This document shows, one piece after another, positions 1-12,600 of a DNA stretch of 64,000 nucleotides. The stretch covers positions 4,077,001 to 4,141,000 of the forward strand of contig NC_083514.1 in the NCBI RefSeq assembly GCF_032362555.1, in the 5' to 3' direction. The number at the start of each line of letters is the position of its first letter. Position 1 is the stretch's first letter. Position numbers and translations under genes: made by a program. The notes beneath the pieces are model-generated. The model worked only from the letters and a program-made list of their open reading frames with translations. It ran no database searches and was not told the DNA's origin. Source of the stretch: Amyelois transitella (Eukaryota; Arthropoda; Insecta; Lepidoptera; Pyralidae).

Positions 1-589
1 ACTACTCAAAAAAAATTCAATGTTATATATATTCTATTTTTTAAACAAAATGACAGGTAAGTACCGGGCTGGCGTCAACCTTTACAACCATAGTTAAAAA
101 AATAACATCGAAAATTCGTCAGTTGTAAGGAATTTATAACTTATCGTGTTTTAGGAACTGAGGTGTACATTCACTAAATACAGTTGTAACGAGTAAAACT
201 GAAAACAAACAATACAACTATCAATAATATATCCTATGAAAATGCTGCAGTGTAGTTTGTTCCGCCGCTTCTTCTACACATGCGCTTTGGAAGCGGTAGT
301 AGTTATAATTAGATTTAAGTTATGTGACGTCAATAAGTGATACCTTGTATCCAATTTTGAAAATAAATCTATTCTATTCTATTCTATTCTAACTAAACTG
401 ACGAACAGGTAAGAGAGGTGTCATAATCATAAATTAAAAGTAATCTTTACGCGAGTAGTACTTGTTGACCTCTGCTCAAAAAACATTACAATCCTCTTAA
501 CACCTTAGTCAACCAGCCCTTGTTTGATGCCTAAGGGAGATTTTATTTTGGCTCACGAGTACCTTAATAAACTGACGAGCTTGCATTAG
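1..589. other. Non-coding stretch with LINE-type pentamer tail
   Basis: No supportable gene. At about 352-393 the sequence runs from an AATAAA-like motif into four to five copies of TATTC, the pattern of a non-LTR retrotransposon 3' end. A related tail in the opposite orientation lies near 41,680-41,715. The rest is AT-rich and featureless to my eye. Confidence 0.5.
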
Positions 590-685
590 CAGATGAAAAA
601 AATTGATCCTAATATAAAACTATGCGGGTATCATGGCAAGTGGACATATGTTTTGCTTACCCTTCCAAGAAAAAGGCGTGTGGTA
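590..685 (+). mobile_element. RTE-like LINE 3'-end remnant
   Basis: Degraded relative of the segments at about 6,500-6,612 (minus) and 30,455-30,600 (plus). The shared core is a stretch around 'ggcaagtgga' followed by 'cctacccctcc'-like sequence and 'aggcgtg'. Only the last part of a LINE is present. The RTE assignment is inferred from the conserved end of the reading frame seen in the better copies. Confidence 0.4.
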
Positions 686-699
686 GACATTCAAGGATT

Positions 700-905
700 G
701 TCTTGTGCCGCGTGGTTACTGGCATTTTAATAGAATGAAACCACTCCAACTCTTTTCCGTGGATGTTACAAGAGGCGACACAGGGAATAGGCACGTAGTG
801 CAGACCATAATCCTATATTAGGTTAGGGTTTCCCTGCAAAGATTGCGAAGGTCAGACGGGTGTCACTTCGTGTTATAAACCTGATTTTACCCAATTAATG
901 ATCTT
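700..905 (+). repeat. SINE A 5' fragment joined to SINE B 3' fragment
   Basis: About 700-805 resembles the 5' half of SINE A (gtgccgcgtggtt, then a degraded cccatggatgt block and an aggcgac block). About 820-900 matches the body of SINE B ('ggtcagacgggtgtcac' and 'aacctgatt'), best seen at 14,330-14,390 and 38,655-38,705. Two old insertions appear to abut. Confidence 0.5.
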
Positions 906-1404
906 GAGCAAAAGGCGCACCTCGGGCTCCTGTTCAGGGTTAAAATGTATCCGGTATTTACAGCAGGGAGAGGAGAAAGAATAGAAGATGAAATAAGTAA
1001 TCTGTCATCTTCTTCCTCGACTATCTTCTGATAGCCATAACATAATGGCGCATTTAGAGAAGTTAGTGCGAAGATGTATATATTTTTTCTTTTCAAATCT
1101 CTCTTCTTAATATGGTCAACTGCTTTTATATCAAATATAAAATTGTCCATTATTTCTAACAGCGTATAATTAGTGCACAAGTCAAAACGAAGTGCATTGT
1201 TGTAGACGGAAGCACGCACGGTTTCGCGCGCGCTAATTAAAAAAGTTTATCTTTTGCACAGAGACATTACGACGTAGGAGCGAACCTATTGTAACTGTAT
1301 TTATGTGATCTTTGTTTCATTTTTCAATGTTAATTTATATTCTCAAGAGGATCTCGAGTGTAAGTCAAGAAGTTATCTGAAGTGTAATATTATCTGAAGG
1401 CAAG

Positions 1405-1611
1405 TGCCGTGTGGTTCCCGGCACCAATAAAAAAATAATAAAAGCATTCCATCTCTTTCCCATGGATGTCGTAAAAGACGACTAAAGGTTAGGCTTATAA
1501 ACTTGAGATTCTTCTTTTAGGCGATAGACTAGCAATTTGTCACTATTTGGATCTTAACTCAATCATTAAGCCAAACAGCTGAACGTGGATATAGACGTGA
1601 TTATATGTATT
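1405..1611 (+). repeat. SINE A copy, tail interrupted by a TIR element
   Basis: Starts with the family head GCCGTGTGGTTCCCGGCACC and keeps the cccatggatgtcgt and aggcgact blocks, then the 'aacagctgaacgtgg' block, and ends in 'gacgtgattatatgtatt'. Part of the body near the usual 'gttggctctgtctacccc' block is deleted. Its ATGT-type tail is split by the 981-bp element that follows and resumes near 2,593. Confidence 0.75.
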
Positions 1612-2592
1612 AGCCTAAGAGCTAGTGAACCCTCCGAGTAACGGTGTTCCTGTAAGGCTAGAAATTTGTAGAGTGATGATTCATAGCACACCAAGGCCAA
1701 AAATCATGACCTGGCAGGCATCTGCCCTGCACGTCATCAACACTTTTATTTCTTAAAATGTAAAATACATAGGAAAAAAAAACTTTCTGCTGTAAGCTTC
1801 AAAAATTTATTTTATCTATTTTATTTATTGATAATTATAAAAAAAAATTGCCAGGCGATTAGAGTAAGCAAAAGTACCTGCCAGGTGCATCGAGAACTGC
1901 ACAGTTTAGGAAGAAAAATAAACTTTCTTCTGTAAAGTTGAAATTTAAGTATATGTTTTAGTATATCATTTAGAAGAAATGTGTACAATGAACAGAGGCG
2001 GTTCTGAACAGCATAAGACCTTGACAGGCGAAGGGAAAGATGCTAAGAACGTGTGAGTAAGAAGCGTTACGTAAATGCATGTAGTGTCAGTGACATGTAA
2101 GAAAGTTAAAAATTAAAGATGCAATATATTTTACTAATTGTTATGTAATTTACACGTTCTTTCATATTAAATATCATCATCATCCGACACTTCTTCACTA
2201 CTACTTTTTTTATCATCACCCGACTCTTCAATATCGTTTTCCTCCTCTGAAAAATATTTCAATAAATTAATAATGCCATAAAGAATGGAATATCGCTTTC
2301 AATTACATATGACTGTATATGGAATCTTTTGAATCAAATAACCTGAAATGTATTCTACAGTTAAAAATTCATTCATTCTTCAGAAAAACAAATATTAAAT
2401 TTTGAAGCTTACAGCAGGAAGTTTTTTTTCCTATGTATTTTACATTTTAAGAAATAAAAGTGTTGATGACGTGCAGGGCAGATGCCTGCCAGGTCATGAT
2501 TTTTGGCCTTGGTGTGCTATGAATCATCACTCTACAAATTTCTAGCCTTACAGGAACACCGTTACTCGGAGGGTTCACTAGCTCTCCCAGCT
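1612..2592. mobile_element. Long-TIR DNA transposon, MULE/foldback-like, nested in SINE A
   Basis: The arms at 1,612-1,808 and 2,398-2,592 are near-identical inverted copies of about 190 bp, starting AGCCTAAGAGCTAG on the left and, read inward from the right, AGCTGGGAGAGCTAG. The 9-bp sequence ATATGTATT flanks both ends (1,603-1,611 and 2,593-2,601), as expected of a target-site duplication. Arms of this length with a 9-bp duplication suggest a Mutator-like or foldback element. The interior (about 590 bp) is too short for a transposase, so the copy is non-autonomous. The insertion is inside the ATGT-rich tail of the upstream SINE, so the duplication could shift by a base or two. Confidence 0.7.
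2167..2246 (-). pseudogene. Orphan acidic C-terminal exon inside the TIR element
   Basis: On the minus strand a good acceptor (aatatttttcag) precedes an open stretch of 25 codons ending in TAA. The peptide is highly acidic and serine-rich, with DDKKSSSEE and DDDDI at its end. No upstream coding exon remains in the element. It may be the last exon of the autonomous parent's protein kept in a deletion derivative, or captured host sequence. I do not recognise the parent protein. Confidence 0.4.
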
Positions 2593-2601
2593 ATATGTAT
2601 T

Positions 2602-3371
2602 TATGTAAGTTAAGATCGGATTTGAAAAAAGGACACCAAGTATTTAAAAAAATGTAAATACAGGGAAAGACATGATCACAACAAACAAACAAAAACTCTT
2701 ACTTTATTGCACAAACAAAAACATAACACAATACAGTAGGTACCTGGAATTTTTTAAAATTTGTCCAAAAAAGACCGTTGGATTTTTTGGTATTATTTGG
2801 GATTTCTTCCAGTTACCCAAAAAACAAAATAGGAATATCCCAAATCGAAAAGGCATCGCAGTTGAAAGGCATAAGCAACAGATAAAGACAATTCCTCCTC
2901 GTAGAGAAGCCAGGAGAAAGATGTAAATACAAACTTACAAAATGAAAGTTTCTACCTAACATAAATACACTTCAGTATAGAAAGTTATTGTAAGGTCTCG
3001 CCTGTTAATAGCCGGAATATAGTAAGTACATGATCACAACAGCCAATCGATACTCTCGTCCACGTTTACTACGCAGTAACGCCTATCCGGAGAGCTGTAT
3101 GACATGACATCCATCACATACAGTGAACGCTAAACACGGGACTTAAGTTGAACCGAATTGGCGGTTTATTCACGGGTATTAGAATCACTAGATACAAGCC
3201 GTCTTTCCACAACACGACAGCTGAAAATTGTACAGTATGTCACTTACGTGTTGGAACTGTAAGTCGAGTCTTCTTCTTCCTCACGTTAGTCCCGGTTTGG
3301 TCCTCAAAAAGCTGGAATATATATAAGGAATACATCGGTCCTATGTATTGACATAAGTATCACCTGACTAT
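2602..3371. other. Non-coding stretch
   Basis: AT-rich DNA without a supportable gene. A short tail-like segment near 2,695-2,735 reads, on the minus strand, as a LINE end with a polyadenylation-like 'gcaataaagta'. Nothing else stands out. Confidence 0.4.
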
Positions 3372-3377
3372 ATATCA

Positions 3378-3547
3378 GAGCCAACAGTAACGAAAAGACT
3401 GAAAGGCCACGTGCAGCTGTATGCCTTCACAGGTTGCTAGCCCAACAAGAGCAATGTCAAGTTTATAAGCTTATCCCTTAAACGGCTTTTTCAACATCCA
3501 TGGGAAAGAAACGGTGTAGTTAAGTGCTGGAAACCACAAGGCAAAAA
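3378..3547 (-). repeat. SINE A copy, degraded, minus strand
   Basis: Reverse complement of the SINE A body. 'gagccaacag', 'gaaaggccacgt', 'caggttgctagccca', 'acatccatgggaaaga' and 'ggaaaccacaaggc' occur in the expected order. The tail end is truncated. Confidence 0.65.
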
Positions 3548-6490
3548 TATTATACCATTTTATTTTTCCTTTAAAAACAAAAAATACCTTGCTAAATCAA
3601 AGAAACTAATCGCATTCGTAAATGAGCTTAGTTACAACATTTAATAAAAACATGCCCAAATCTTATCAGGCAAAAATGGCAATAAAAATTCCAAGAAGCT
3701 AACTTTGTCTTTAGGCCATGTTATCCAATTAGTTACACAGCGTATGGTCAAAGAAATGCCTACTATGTACTGATAAACCACTCGGGCATTTGTGATTCTC
3801 AGAATTTGTTCACCAAACAAGTTATAGAGGTTGTGGAATGAGCGTACCGCGCATCAGCGCATACACCCACACATAGGGAGCGTTGCAAAGTGATTACAAG
3901 TGCTCGAACCTAGCAACAGAGGATTTGTAAGGGCAGCACACAAGTAAAGGTGTGTCGGTGTGGAGAGAAGGGCTTGGTTGTGTGCCGGCTGCGAGGCGTG
4001 GGCGTACGTACACAGAGAGCTTTCACGGCGCAGCCTTGGCCGCGAGACACGTGCGTCGATAGGGCTGCACGCACGCGCCCTATTGTTATCGACGTAGAAA
4101 TCGGTCGGATTAATATAAGTAAACAATGCTAGTACTTGAAACTATAGGAATAATGTGTCTTCGTCTTGTATCGCACGCAGTTTTTAGTGCAGCTGTAAAA
4201 CTGTTAAATAAATTTAGAATTGAAATGCATATGTTTATTTAATTCTTTTGTAAGACATTATTTTTAAATACGAGCATTGTGAAATAGACTTACCAATTTG
4301 TTAACATCATAGTAAACTTTCCCGTTGTGCCTCTCCTGAGGAGGACCAAGATCATCAATTGCAGCCTGCAGACCGGTGTGCCGATCCAGAAAACTTCAAT
4401 CGCTTACCAGCTTTCAAGTCACTATCGCATAGACTCGTCTTATTCTACACCGGCCCTGCAAAAGGGGAAATTAATTTTTATGTAATGACTGCGGTTTTCT
4501 ATTTTCCTTCATTCAAGGCTCCCATGAAGAGCCAGTGTTTCGTTTTTCTTAAGATTTTTACATGACTCCCATCTTATTTCCGCAATCTGTCTGTGTTCTG
4601 TTACATTAACATATAATTTTGTACAACCTAATGTCAACATCTACATTCAATAATGCCTTAACCTTTGAACACCCGTTAAAGGTGGTCATCTGACCACTAA
4701 ACCATCTAACATAAACTAATAACTATGGAGTGTTGACTGCCGTTTGACCTATTAACAAGGAATCTGGATCTATAACAAAAACTTTACGTATTTCATCGAT
4801 ATTATTTACTCGTATCTACCATATCCCTTCCCTATGCTGGCGGGTGGCGGGCGGTCCCCCTTTCCCCTTGTACCTATCAGCTGAGCGAACGAGCGTGTAT
4901 ACTATTTTGTCTAGTGTAGACACGAACTTGGGTCAGGTCTCCCAGATTTCGCTGTGTGCCACACACACATGCGTGTGATTCGAAAACGTTTGTACTCCAA
5001 CTCGAAATGGTGCGCAAAAGGCTTAGGATGGTTATTACGCTTCACTTGTAACGTTTGTAAAGTTGTCTCTAGCTGTTTTCTCTAGATATGCTTATAACAT
5101 TAGGTATTTTTTGGATGAAAGAACACCTTTCGTTCATATTGCATTATATTGTGGTTCTGTGGGTGTACTCAGGGTACTCTTTTTCAACCTATGAATATTA
5201 ATGATTTTGGTAATATTTTTTTAGTTGAATAAAACAAAACCATTAAATAAATGAATATATACATTAATATATGCCTGTGAGCCCTTTTTCTACAAAACAA
5301 AAGGTGGCCAAAACTTTGGAATCATTTGGGCTTGCCTCAGACCCCAAAGTAAATCCATATTCATAAGCCGCATATTGCATTACAATACAACACGTGGCAG
5401 TGAGGTCGAGAAATAAAAACAAAAACATGAAGATAACGTCGATTTTTTTCCAAGTCCAACGAAAACATTGTTGTGGTTGTCACTATTTTAATTTATTGCC
5501 TCCGTCACTTTGTTCTGTACTTGTAGGTACCCGAAGACACTATGCTTTGGGCCCGGGGGGTCCGCTTACTGACATTTATCTTTCCACTTTGTCCCGCCAG
5601 CGTCTCCAGTTTTACAATCATTAGCATTACACATTATCATGTTTTGCGACGTCAAGCCAATTTGTTTTTAACCCTCGACGGATAAAGAGGGGTGTTTTAA
5701 GTTTGATTATTTGCTCTTGTTTCTTTCTGATGATATCCCAGTTACATCCTCATCTCTCTGAAGAGGAGCACAGATTTTCTCTCTCTTCAGAAATCTCTCT
5801 TTATTAGGATGTAGGTTTCTTATATGGCCTAGAGGTGCACTGAGAGAGGATTGAGGAGAGGAGGAGGAATTTAAGGGATTATTGAATTTATATAGTCTCA
5901 CGGGGCACAAGGACGTCCACGGTTACGTCCTCTAATAAATTAATATTTTTGAAGAAATTTCATCTATCGAAAGCCTTTAAGACACTTTCATATTAGTACC
6001 AAGCCTATAATAAAAAAATTGGTTACTGGCTAAGAATCACCATAATGCTGCTTACAAATTGCTTTAACGATAGTCCGCCTTTGAACCTCATAACCTGTTT
6101 TTTTTTCTGTTTTTCTTTTTCTTATGGTGCAATTAAGAGTTTACCTATCTATCTATCTTATAAAGGAAGTAGGTACACACAGTATCTCCCTATATGATGA
6201 CCAAAACATTATAGTATTGGAATAATTAAAAACTGCATTGCATGCCAGTCGCACTCAACTTGCGTGCCAATCCCTGGACATAAGGTCACCACATTCTTAA
6301 TTTAATGTTCTTGAACAATGACATTGTGGGCGGGAACCGGCGACTGCCCATAAACGGGCTACTAAAATGATGCGTCAAACACTGGTTGGAAGCAAATCAC
6401 TTCGTATTTAAAGTAGGTAGTACCTATATACCTAAAAAAATTGTATACACAAAAAAAAACATTTTCATGAAGCATTAACAATAAAATTTA
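3548..6490. other. Non-coding stretch with a CpG-rich patch
   Basis: No supportable gene. About 3,840-4,105 is CpG-rich against the AT-rich surroundings and includes an E-box (CACGTG, near 4,047) and several 'acgcacgcgc' runs; it could be a promoter or leader exon but has no clear ORF. Near 6,100-6,160 a 'tatggtgcaattaagagtt' segment followed by (CTAT)n looks like a LINE 3' tail. Confidence 0.4.
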
Positions 6491-6499
6491 CATTACATA

Positions 6500-6612
6500 C
6501 ATTACCATCACGGCTGTCTCTCCTTGGGGTAGGCAGATACTTTGGATTTCCACTTGCTACGATCCTTACAGACTTCTCCCGCTTCCTCCACTCATTACTC
6601 TTTTCATGCATA
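6500..6612 (-). mobile_element. RTE-like LINE 3'-end remnant
   Basis: On the minus strand this segment translates to a short conserved end containing EVCKDRSKWKSKVSAYP, followed by a stop. The copy near 30,455-30,600 has the same pattern (EICRDRGKWKEVVSAYP). Keeping the same protein end in two distant copies argues for the 3' end of a reverse-transcriptase ORF of RTE type. The family name is from memory of such endings. Confidence 0.5.
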
Positions 6613-9600
6613 TTCCACGATTACGGGTACCTTTAGATCTGCCTTTTTTAGGAAATTTCGTCCTTAAAAATAATTAAAAAAATTTAAATCCCTTTAATTA
6701 AGTACATTTTTTATAACCACTGAGTAACAAACCCAAATTGAAATTTAAAAAATCTAAAAAGAAAGCATCATATTATGGCGTCTTACGACACATTGTTGAT
6801 GCCTCTTCTGCGACATAGACAATGGACGTCAACATTTAATCTCGTATAACAAATTCAGCCATCACTTTGTTTTGTAACCCGTCGTCGATCTGATATGCGC
6901 GCGCGCATGAATGCATTCGCAGTGCGGTGGCTTCCCCATATGGCCAAGGCTATACCTTTTATGGCACACATAAGTGGCCACTCACCCACCGCTTGAACGA
7001 GCCAGCAATATCAATGAACTGGCCATCAATAAAACATGTGGCACTAAGCCTCTAAAGGAAACGGCGAAATGAGAAAAAGAAATATTTGAAAAAGGAATGC
7101 ATGCGTACACTCCGATTGTTTTGCAATCAGACGGCATTCAATGTACTCGTAAAGCTCTACACACAGCATGAATTATTCGCGACAATTAGTTTTTGCGATG
7201 ATTATGTGCTGCGGCTATTCAATCTACAGCATGATGTTGCATTAAGATCCATTTTTAAAGTAAAAAAGAAATAATAATTAAGAAAAAGGCAAGTGAGTTG
7301 GTAAGGCAATGTTCGCGGTGTACTAGCTACCTATGATTATTTTTAAATATTAATTCTAATTTTAATCGAGCCATCCAGCTGTCTTTCAATCTTTCCCACT
7401 ATGCCGGATTTGTCTACCAATTTTGGGATAAAGAGGTGATATATTTAGTCAGGAATTATTGATAGGCAGTTCAGAGTTGTAAGGGACACTTTTTGCTTGA
7501 CTCATTTCACCTCTGAACTTATACAGTTCCTACATATCATAGTACTATAGTGTAAAAAAATAAATATGATCGTGTAACCAGGACCGTGACTCGGCTTTCG
7601 TGGGATAGCTCATTGCAAAGTCACGGGATACTGCACAAGTAAGAACCTATTTTCATTCCATGTAATTTTGTTAAGATGTAATAAATCATTATATCAGGCA
7701 ACATAGAAAACTTGCGCATCAGATTTATATTCAACACAGATTATTATTATCATAATATAATCATAATTTTTATTTTGTAATAATAAAATAAAATAAAATA
7801 ATAATTATCATTATATTGATTTATGATTATATTAATTAGAAGTGTCCCCAATCTGACTTTTAATTTCAAATCAAATACATTGTAAGTTTTGTATCTAGAG
7901 CACCGTTTATACCTCTAAGTAAAATTAATTGTGACAAATAAAAATTGATGCAATATTTCAGTTTCCTACCTACATAATAATTCCATTTCAACTACGAGTA
8001 ACCATGACCTTTTACTTTCAAATTATATCAACAAATCCCTCAAAAATCATTATCAAGTCATTCAAAAATCCATACTTACTTACTTTAAAATTTCTCAGGC
8101 TAACATGTTACTTTTTGCGATACATACTACTTACATTCTGAAATAGGTTATGTGAGATGGGGACATTTTGTGAAAGGGGCATTTTTTAAATGTCCTCTAG
8201 CCATAATGTCCACTGCTGGCATTTGGACATAAGCTCGTTCATAAATACAAAACAAATATTTAATATAAATTGGTATTATCTTCCTTACAAAATTTGGTTT
8301 AACCCTTTTCCGACGGACTTCTAATGAGGGAGTCCTCGCCGCATTCCTCCCGCTCATATTCCGGGAACATGCCTCTTTAATAGTGGAATGGAATGCCAGT
8401 TTTTTCAAGACCGCCTCAGTCAGTGTATGTGGCCATGATTTTTCATTTAAATTTTTTAAACCTGCACGTACTAAACTAAACTGGAAGGTTCAGTGGTTTT
8501 TCTACCGTCGGAATCCCTTGATGTTTGCACTCTTATTAATTTTATCTGCAAATTAATAAAAGTGCGAGTTTTTGCTAATAAATTGCGGTGGAATAAAGGC
8601 TTTTTGGACGAGCTTTAAATGTTCCCTTTTATTGCATACAAGTAAGTATCTTTTTAGTCAAAATTTAAGAGTTGCTTGAAAAGCTAAATTTTCCACTAAA
8701 TCTACTTTGTATGGAAATTGAGCATCTTAAAATCAGAATCATTACATTATGAGCCCAGGGTTTGCCTGGTTATCAATGAGATTGCATTTTCCCATGCTAG
8801 GAAGCCCCGCGTCTGATCACGCGAACTTCGAATCTCCGTGAGAATCTCTCACCGACTATTATTAACATTCTTTCCATAGGTTTATCATTAGTGTGTAACA
8901 TATTACTACAATGTATGTAAAAATAGTACTTACAGATCTTAGGCATCAAAATATGATCCATTTAGTTTAAGCTTAAAATTAAACAGATACTTAATTTTAT
9001 TAACATTGTGAACCCGAAAAAAGCGATCTATATGATAAAGACTAGCTTTTGTACTGGGGTTTAATCCCTAATTGCGTCAAAATCGGTCCTGAAGTTTTTG
9101 AGTGTTATCTTTATAATATTTATCTATTCTATTCTCCTTGTTGAGTTGCTAAAGAATTCCTTTTAAATAAAACCTTCCACTGCAATAAAATGTAGTCTGA
9201 TAAGGCATATCACAAGATGACTTAAAACTACTCATTTGTTTTGTTGGTCAAAGATATATTTAGCTCTTAAATGCCCCGATAAAGTGTAATGGACATCGTT
9301 TGATTATTTGCGTCTCCTGAGTTCAAATTAGGGTTGTCTACACGTAAGAAAAAGTTACAAGTTTTATTGGCTTAGGTCTTGGATGTTTATCTATATAAGT
9401 ATTTATAATAAAATATAATATTGTTGAGTTAGTATCTCGTAACACTATTTTAGAGCCCTCTTGGAGGCTAACACAGTTTGGGCAATTTATCCCGTAAATG
9501 TTCACTCATTTATTTATTAATCGAAAGCGGTCTTTTTTATATTACTTACCGCATCCGAATACTGTATGATGATTGAAAAAACCCTAAATAATTAAAAACT

Positions 9601-12600
9601 AAATGTTTACCTAAATTATAACTCTAATATACTCGTAGGTATAAGTATATAATAGATATGTTGAATTATTTTCAATAACCACAGCAATCCACTGAGAATT
9701 GAAACTATAATTATGGGAGTTATGTGCACACCTTCTAGTTGTCCTTAAAGACATCACACAAAACCATGTTGCCTATCCTACAGTTTGTTGTTGCAATAGA
9801 CCCACTTTAAGAATAATAAAAGTGCTTAAAAATACACGGATTCAAAAAAGAAATCTCGACGTGACTTATCGTAAAATAACCTTCCGCCTTTCGATCCTGT
9901 TTGCTACTCGTCTTGAATAATGTAGATGGACTGGATAGTTAGACTGCAGTGAGAAACGAGAGTCATTCATTACGAAAACAGGAAATTAATGAGAGATCAT
10001 ATCTATGTTTTAAGTTGCTCAAAACAGCAAGGTTAGGCACCGCGAGATTAGTAAAACATTGACGGAATAGACGTTAGTGGTGTTTGGAGTAAGTGAATGC
10101 TTTATTGTTCAATATATGAGTGCATTACAAATATAAAACAGTAGTACAGTAACAAGTTATCACTAAGTGGGATATCTTCCAGCCAACCTGACATTGCAAA
10201 AACACAAAAAAATTTGGAGATGCTTCTTGCGTGTGTGGTGCAGACTTTTTATCACTCAAAAATATTTGTCTTTTGTTATATACTGGTAATTCTCAAAATA
10301 TACCAAGATTTCTCAATGATTTGTCTTACTTATATTTATATCTATATAAAATACTTAAAGTATTTTATTCTATAAAAACAGATGTACCTAACTGATTTAT
10401 TTAAGGTTCTTGTGGTGTGGTAACCAGTTAAATTTGTCTTAACATTAATTCGGATAAATATAGGTAAAGCAAAGAAAATGTATTGTACTTAAAAATATAA
10501 AAATGATGTGTCATCAATCTTTTAAAGATCAAACCACATAAATGGGAGCAATATAACTACACAAATGATAGTATAATTTAACCGATTGTCAACTTTTTAA
10601 AATAAATACCTACTATTTCAGACAAAAATACGTTATCGCATCTCAGTAGTCGATGATGTCATTATTAAAACGTTATTTGTTAGTAGAGATTTATTAATTC
10701 ACAGTGGGATACCAAGATATATAGGTCGATAGCTAGTTTTCTGTCAGTCGGTAACGAACGGATTGTTATTTAGCATGCCTAATAGTCTAGGCAAATAAGA
10801 AAGGTTTTCCTTGTGATAGCATTACGTCAATCGGTTTAGAAACGATCTTATGTAATAGTCTTTCATTTTTGTGAAATTCGGATGGTCAAGGGGCGATGAT
10901 AGACGCAGTTGAAATTTATTTTTTCTGCGCAGTTAACACCTAGGCTTAATTAATAATAATAGTAAGAACTCCACAATTTGGAAAGAAAAAATCTTTTAAT
11001 ATAATTTTCATAATGTTCTCCTTTATTACCTACATTTTCTTTACTACGACATTTTTTTATATTCTACGTACTCACATTATTTTAAATTTCAAAGCTGGAC
11101 TTAGTTAACCAGATATTAGTCTGACAAATTTACAAAATCGTTACACAGAGCACGAAGGAATCCGAGAAGATCGGATCGTTCAGTGCTCAGTGAATTGTTG
11201 TATTAATTGATTGAACTAGGGCGGGTGTCTTCTTAAAATAGCACAAATGAGTGTGGTGCGAAACGAAGCATACGCGCCAATAAACAGATGATTGCTGATA
11301 ATTACGCAGACAGAGACTGCACACAAAATATATAGAATACAGAAGATATCCCCTTTTAGCATTATCTTTTCTTTGTACTCGCATCTTTCTTACAATACAC
11401 ACGGGAAAAATGATGGGAGTAGGCACTTATTTAAGTCTTATTGGGTTCCGGTCATATTTTCTGAATATTCGTTTCAGTTATATCGCTGAACGACTTTCAG
11501 CACATGGCGATCCTGCCAGAAAGAAATAGCTGTCACAATTTTAGTTATTATTTTATTTCTGTAGTTACTTAGTTTAAATCATTGGGTAGTTTATTTGAAG
11601 TCTAAATTTCTTATTAGGTATAACATTTTTTTTTTTGGTATTACAGCAATCGGTAATGCAACAATATCGATCTATAATGTCAAATCTTGTGATACTTATA
11701 TAGTTTTATGAACTAGTTGTTAAATATAATATATATAATTTTTTTAATAAAATATATTTTTCCTTCTCCGGTAACCACTTCGCCATCATAAATGAAAGAA
11801 TATTTTAAGGAAAGCAAACTAGAAGCTAAAGCTAGCTTAACTAAAGCCAGCCAAGTAAATACTATTTAATAATTTACAACATCATTTTGTAATTTTAAGG
11901 TTCTAAATAATAAAACAGAGGTTCATATTTTATGTGTCTCACAGTAAAATTGTATAACGGTCGTCTTAAAAAAAGCTTTAAGTGAAATAACAAAATAAAC
12001 AACATATTCAAAGATTATTAATGGGCAATCAAGTATTTATTCGCAAATTATATTTTATATTATAGCAAAATGTATATTGTAGCCACATAATAATTTTAAC
12101 AATTGATTTATACAGTTAAGTAATTTAAGTAAGTTCTTTATTTACGAAGGATGTCTATTTAACAAATTAAGTTTGTACTTAACAATTATATCCACACTTA
12201 GGTAATTTACATTAACATGTTTTCAGGGGAAGTGAGGTTATGTGCACTAAGCAGGGCAGCGAACAGCATTTGCGCACTTGCGCAGGCGCACGCAAGTACG
12301 TCGACCCCCCAGCCTTGGCTGCGGCAATTAATTTCCACAATGTTTTTGTCTCTTACTCACTCACCACTACTATGTCATTAAAATTTATAATCCAGTCCCA
12401 TTTCAAGAAATTTTAGTAGGCAGATTTCCTAAAATAAATAATACTTAATTGGGCAATTAAGCGGTTGTTCTCTTTTTATAGCCAATTCAGTTTCTGTTTA
12501 AGGCCTGGATATCTCCATCAAAAGTTCTTTTAAAGATTTGATTTAATTATTTAATACCTTATCTGAATGTTTCATTTGCATAATAGTAACTGCAGTAGGT

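Noticed and set aside
887-1219. 110-codon minus-strand frame
   Set aside because: It begins with SINE B sequence and has AT-driven composition with no domain. Not a gene.
2672-2926. 84-codon plus frame
   Set aside because: Lys/Asn-rich translation of AT-rich DNA with a LINE-tail-like start. No family pattern.
7086-7274. 62-codon frame beginning MKKECMRTLR
   Set aside because: It looks superficially protein-like, but there is no splice context, domain or CpG-rich promoter.
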